Below, piece by piece: positions 5,766-8,714 of a stretch of 8,714 nt of DNA. The DNA is from Xanthobacteraceae bacterium. GTDB lineage: Bacteria; Pseudomonadota; Alphaproteobacteria; Rhizobiales; Xanthobacteraceae. A program made the position numbers and the translations under genes. The notes below the pieces were generated by a model. The model made no database searches and was not told where the DNA came from. It saw only the letters and a list, made by a program, of their open reading frames with translations. Numbering within the stretch: position 1 is the stretch's first letter; each line of letters begins with the position of its first letter. The stretch spans positions 1-8,714 of the forward strand of contig JASHXZ010000376.1 of NCBI GenBank assembly GCA_030043285.1, read 5' to 3'.

Positions 5766-6704
5766 ATGCAAACCCGCAAGCTCGGCAGTTCGGGCCCGGA
5801 CGTTTCGCTGGTCGGGCTCGGCACCAACAATTTCGGCGGCCGCATCGATAGTGCGGCGGCGCGGCTTGTGCTCGACAAGGCGTTCGAACTCGGCGTCACG
5901 CTGATCGACACCGCCGACGTCTACGGCAACAAAGGCGGCTCGGAAGAAATTTTAGGCCGGCTGCTCGGCCCGCGACGCCGGCAGGTCGTGCTGGCGACCA
6001 AATTCGGCCTGCCTATGGATAAAGCCGAAAAGCTGCGCGGCGCCTCACAGCGTTACGTCATGGCGGCCGTGGAGGCGAGCTTGCGGCGGCTCAAGACCGA
6101 TTGGATCGATGTTTATCAGATGCATTATCCCGATCCTGCGACGCCCATCGAGGAAACGCTGCGCGCGCTCGACGATCTCAAGCGGGCAGGAAAAATCCGC
6201 TTCGTCGGCTGCTCCAATTTTTCCGCCGCTCAGCTCGAGCAGGCGCAAAGCGTTGCCGCGCGGCAGCATCTTGTGCCGTTCATCTGCTGCCAGGACGAAT
6301 ACAGTCTGCTCGAGCACGCGCTGGAAAAAGACCGGCTGCCCGTCATGGAGAAATACGGTCTCGGGCTGTTGCCCTATTTCCCGCTCGCCAGCGGCTTGTT
6401 GACCGGAAAATACCGACAAGATGCGCCGCTGCCGCCCGGCTCGCGGCTCGCCAAGAGCGCCCACCACGCCGATGATTTGCTCAACCCGCGCAACTGGCGC
6501 ACCGTGGCGGCGCTGTCGGCATTCGCTGCGGCGCGCGGGCACACGCTCCTTGAACTGGCGATGAGCTGGTTAGCGAGCCGGCCATATGTCTCCAGCATCA
6601 TCGCCGGTGCGACCCGGCCCGAGCAAATCGAGCAGAACGTCGCCGCCGTCGGCTGGGCGCTCACCCCGGCCGACTTGGCCGAGATCGACCGCATAACCCT
6701 TTAA
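5766..6704 (+). CDS. Aldo/keto reductase family oxidoreductase
   Basis: The 312-residue product is a full-length aldo/keto reductase, a cytosolic TIM-barrel enzyme reducing aldehydes or ketones with NADPH. The catalytic tetrad is complete: Asp48 and Tyr53 (in IDTADVYG), Lys79 (in LATKFG) and His120 (in YQMHYPD). GCSNFS (148-153) and GATRPEQIEQN (281-291) form the usual cofactor-binding regions, the latter marking the YajO/Tas-like bacterial group. The substrate cannot be told from sequence. It starts 21 bases after the malic enzyme stop, with only a weak GGAC-type ribosome binding site and no terminator between, so co-transcription is likely. NADPH made by the malic enzyme could supply it, but that link is inferred from position alone. 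Confidence 0.92.
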   Translation: MQTRKLGSSGPDVSLVGLGTNNFGGRIDSAAARLVLDKAFELGVTLIDTADVYGNKGGSEEILGRLLGPRRRQVVLATKFGLPMDKAEKLRGASQRYVMAAVEASLRRLKTDWIDVYQMHYPDPATPIEETLRALDDLKRAGKIRFVGCSNFSAAQLEQAQSVAARQHLVPFICCQDEYSLLEHALEKDRLPVMEKYGLGLLPYFPLASGLLTGKYRQDAPLPPGSRLAKSAHHADDLLNPRNWRTVAALSAFAAARGHTLLELAMSWLASRPYVSSIIAGATRPEQIEQNVAAVGWALTPADLAEIDRITL

Positions 6705-6713
6705 CTGCACCGC

Positions 6714-6749
6714 AAGTTTTCGCTGTATCGATTCACAGCCGCGAAACTT
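6714..6749. other. Imperfect stem-loop between the reductase and ABC transporter genes
   Basis: AAGTTT with CGCTGT (6714-6726) can pair with ACAG and CGAAACTT (6735-6749), with small bulges and an eight-base loop. No T run follows, so it is not a standard intrinsic terminator. The position, 10 bases after the reductase stop, would suit transcript-end processing. It is also the only room for a promoter of the ABC genes: TTCACA at 6732-6737 and GTTAAC at 6756-6761 are a weak candidate pair. Confidence 0.25.
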
Positions 6750-6769
6750 CTGTTGGTTAACGTCGCCGC

Positions 6770-7555
6770 ATGCAGCACGTCACACCAACAGCGCCGCTGG
6801 CGCTCGAAATCCGTGGCTTGATCAAGCGCTTCGACCGCCCTGCGGTCGACGGCCTCGATCTTTCCGTCCGCACTGGCGAGTTCTACGCCCTGGTCGGTCC
6901 GAACGGCGCCGGCAAGACCACGACGTTGCGGATGATCGCGGGGCTGCTTCGCCCCGACGCCGGCACGGTCCGCATCGGCGGCATCGATGCGCTCGCCGAT
7001 CCGATCGCCGCCAAGCGCATCGTGGCGTGGGTTTCGGACGAGCCGATGATCTACGACAAGCTGACGCCGCGCGAATATCTGGAATTCGTCGCCGGGCTGT
7101 GGAGCGTCGAGCCTTCGCTCGCCGCGGCGCGGGCCGACGAGCTGTTGGACTGGCTCGACTTGGCGCCGCACGCCGACGAGCGCTGCGAAGGCTTCTCCAA
7201 GGGCATGCGGCAGAAGGTGGCGCTGGCCGGCGCGCTGGTTCACGACCCGCGCGTGATCATCCTCGACGAGCCGCTGACTGGCCTCGACGCCGGCTCCGCA
7301 CGCCAGGTCAAGACCGTGCTGCGCGAACGCGCCCAAGCCGGCGGCACCATCGTGATGACCACGCATATTCTCGAAGTCGCCGAGCGCATGGCCGATCGCA
7401 TCGGCATCATCGCCCACGGCCGGCTCATCGCCGAAGGCACGCTCGACGAGCTGCGCGCGCAGGCCGGCACGCAAACGAACGCACAGGCGCGCGATGCCGG
7501 CAGCCTCGAAGAGACCTTCCTCGCGCTCGTCGCCGAACCGGCGCAAGCCGCATGA
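6770..7555 (+). CDS. ABC transporter ATP-binding protein (ABC-2 type exporter)
   Basis: This 261-residue protein is a single nucleotide-binding domain that powers a membrane permease by ATP hydrolysis. Walker A is GPNGAGKT (43-50); the signature is FSKGMRQKVALAG (142-154); Walker B is VIILDEP (162-168) with Glu167 as catalytic base; GLDAGS (171-176) is the D-loop; His199 is the switch histidine. At the Q-loop position the sequence reads VSDEPMIYD (88-96) without a glutamine, a variation I recall in related drug- and Na-exporter type ATPases. The C-terminal tail after about 225 is short and Ala-rich. No ribosome binding site precedes the ATG at 6770. The stop overlaps the permease start in an ATGA, showing translational coupling, so the two form one exporter. 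The cargo is unknown. Confidence 0.92.
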   Translation: MQHVTPTAPLALEIRGLIKRFDRPAVDGLDLSVRTGEFYALVGPNGAGKTTTLRMIAGLLRPDAGTVRIGGIDALADPIAAKRIVAWVSDEPMIYDKLTPREYLEFVAGLWSVEPSLAAARADELLDWLDLAPHADERCEGFSKGMRQKVALAGALVHDPRVIILDEPLTGLDAGSARQVKTVLRERAQAGGTIVMTTHILEVAERMADRIGIIAHGRLIAEGTLDELRAQAGTQTNAQARDAGSLEETFLALVAEPAQAA

Positions 7556-8714
7556 GCGCTGCTTCTGGTACGGCGGTCTGGTTCGCCCAGCACGAGTGGC
7601 GGCTGGCGTGGCGCGATTGGCTGTCGATGATCACCGCCGGCCGGCGCGAGCGGCTGCGCAAAGTCGTGGTCGGCATCGCCGCCTTCTTCGCCTTCATGCA
7701 CGTTGTCGCCACCTGGATGGTCGGCCGCTATGCCGACGCGGTGATCGACAAGCAGACGCTGATCGCCGTCACGGCGACCGCGCTCTTGTCCTGGCTCCTG
7801 ATGATCTCGCAAGCCATGGAATCGATTACGCGCGCCTTTTATGCGCGCTCCGATCTGGATCTGATCCTGGCTTCGCCGGTGGCGAGCGACAGATTGTTCG
7901 GCGTGCGCATCGCCACTGTGGCGCTGGCAACCACCATGATGGCGCTGCCGCTCGCGGCGCCGTTCATCGACGTGCTGATCGTGCGCGGCGGCTGGCGTTG
8001 GCTCGGTGGCTACGGATTGATCGTGGCGATGGGCGCTTCGGCGGCGGCGCTGGCGGTGGCGCTGACGGTCGCGTTATTTCGCGCGCTCGGCGCCAAGCGC
8101 ACGCGCTTTGTCGCGCAGGTCGTCGCCGCCGTGATCGGCGCCGCGTTTGTGATTGGCCTGCAGGTCGCGGCCATTCTCTCCTACGGGACGCTCTCGCGCG
8201 TCGCCGTATTGCAGTCCGATACATTGTCGGCGCTGGCGCCCGATACCGGCAGCGTGTTGTGGTGGCCGGCGCGCGCGGCGCTTGGCGATGGTGTCGCGCT
8301 TGCCGGCGTGTTGGCCGTGAGCGTGGTGCTGCTCGCAGCCGCCATCGCATTTGTCGCGCCGCGTTTTGCCGACTACGCCATCGCGGCCGCCGCTGCGGGC
8401 AATTCCAGCGCGGCCGCAGTGCGGCGCTCCGCAGCGTTCCGCGGCAAAAGCTCGCCGCGTCGCACGCTGCGCCGCAAGGAATGGCTTCTGCTGCGGCGCG
8501 ATCCGTGGCTGATGTCGCAGACGCTGATGCAGATGCTCTATCTGGCGCCGCCGGCGTTGATGCTGTGGCGCAGTTTCGAGAACGGCAGCGGGGCATTGCA
8601 GCTGCTCCTGCCGGTGCTGGTGATGGCGGCGGGACAGCTTGCCGGCGGCTTGGCCTGGCTCGCGATCTCCGGTGAGGACGCACCCGACCTCGTCGCTACC
8701 GCGCCGGTTCCGGC
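7552..8714 (+). CDS. ABC-2 type permease, partial at the window edge
   Basis: The frame starts at an ATG overlapping the ATPase stop (ATGA) and is open to the window end: 387 codons and no stop, so the C-terminus is missing. Membrane helices are visible at about residues 38-57, 69-88, 117-143, 152-176, 187-211, 247-270 and 350-372, separated by basic loops such as RRTLRRKEWLLLRRD (303-317). Near residues 100-113 the sequence is SDLDLILASPVASD, and near 373-386 SGEDAPDLVATAPV; both are typical, from memory, of a rhizobial family of ABC-2 exporter permeases. It is the membrane partner of the ATPase encoded just upstream. A 393-codon ORF in another frame covers 7494-8675 but gives an Arg/Ala-rich product with no family features; the 7552 frame is the real one. 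Confidence 0.88.
   Translation, partial: MSAASGTAVWFAQHEWRLAWRDWLSMITAGRRERLRKVVVGIAAFFAFMHVVATWMVGRYADAVIDKQTLIAVTATALLSWLLMISQAMESITRAFYARSDLDLILASPVASDRLFGVRIATVALATTMMALPLAAPFIDVLIVRGGWRWLGGYGLIVAMGASAAALAVALTVALFRALGAKRTRFVAQVVAAVIGAAFVIGLQVAAILSYGTLSRVAVLQSDTLSALAPDTGSVLWWPARAALGDGVALAGVLAVSVVLLAAAIAFVAPRFADYAIAAAAAGNSSAAAVRRSAAFRGKSSPRRTLRRKEWLLLRRDPWLMSQTLMQMLYLAPPALMLWRSFENGSGALQLLLPVLVMAAGQLAGGLAWLAISGEDAPDLVATAPVP

Noticed and set aside
4206..5771. Long minus-strand ORF (521 codons) opposite the malic enzyme
   Set aside because: Its His/Arg-rich product has no family features and mirrors the GC-biased codons of the clear malic enzyme on the other strand.
6701..7546. Minus-strand ORF (281 codons) opposite the ABC ATPase
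   Set aside because: It is antisense to a gene with intact Walker A, signature and Walker B motifs, and its translation is low-complexity and unlike any known protein.
7494..8675. Plus-strand ORF (393 codons) overlapping the permease
   Set aside because: It lacks hydrophobic segments expected of a protein beside an ABC ATPase, while the 7552 frame has seven helices and an ATGA start.

Overview
The window reads as chromosomal DNA of a GC-rich alphaproteobacterium, most likely of the Rhizobiales (Bradyrhizobium/Rhodopseudomonas/Xanthobacteraceae-like). The basis is protein resemblance recalled from memory: the malic enzyme, the small two-helix membrane protein and the ABC-2 permease all look like Bradyrhizobium-type proteins. 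High G/C at third codon positions and the promoter style agree. No RNA gene, CRISPR array, complete insertion sequence or phage gene was found.

Layout. Bases 1-272 carry no recognisable gene. A RidA-family gene (385-777, +) follows, with a strong ribosome binding site. Directly upstream and in the same frame is a Tat-signal-like segment (274-384). After the RidA stop, the same frame stays open to 1035 and encodes a short hydrophobic two-helix peptide with no good start, possibly a decayed small membrane protein. Bases 1036-1159 hold a pair of imperfect repeats. On the minus strand lie a GMC-family FAD oxidoreductase (1160-2782) and, upstream of it, a small two-helix membrane protein (2933-3250). 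The 150 bases between them contain several inverted and direct repeats.

The 3251-3452 gap separates divergent genes. Rightward it holds a promoter-like pair followed at once by a perfect 8-bp GC hairpin with a T6 run, then a hybrid malic enzyme (3453-5744). An aldo/keto reductase (5766-6704) follows 21 bases later and is probably co-transcribed. After a 65-base gap come an ABC ATPase (6770-7555) and an ABC-2 type permease that overlaps it by the ATGA arrangement and runs off the window (7552-8714, partial). The permease frame is easily missed because a long alternative-frame ORF covers the same DNA.

How the genes fit together. The malic enzyme supplies pyruvate and reducing power from C4-dicarboxylates. 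The reductase behind it would consume NADPH, a plausible but unproven link. RidA detoxifies reactive enamines and imines, and the GMC enzyme oxidises an unknown alcohol. The ATPase and permease form one exporter of unknown substrate. I see no clearly new multi-gene system. The points most worth checking are the promoter-hairpin leader of the malic enzyme gene, the repeats upstream of the GMC gene and the Tat-like extension of RidA.
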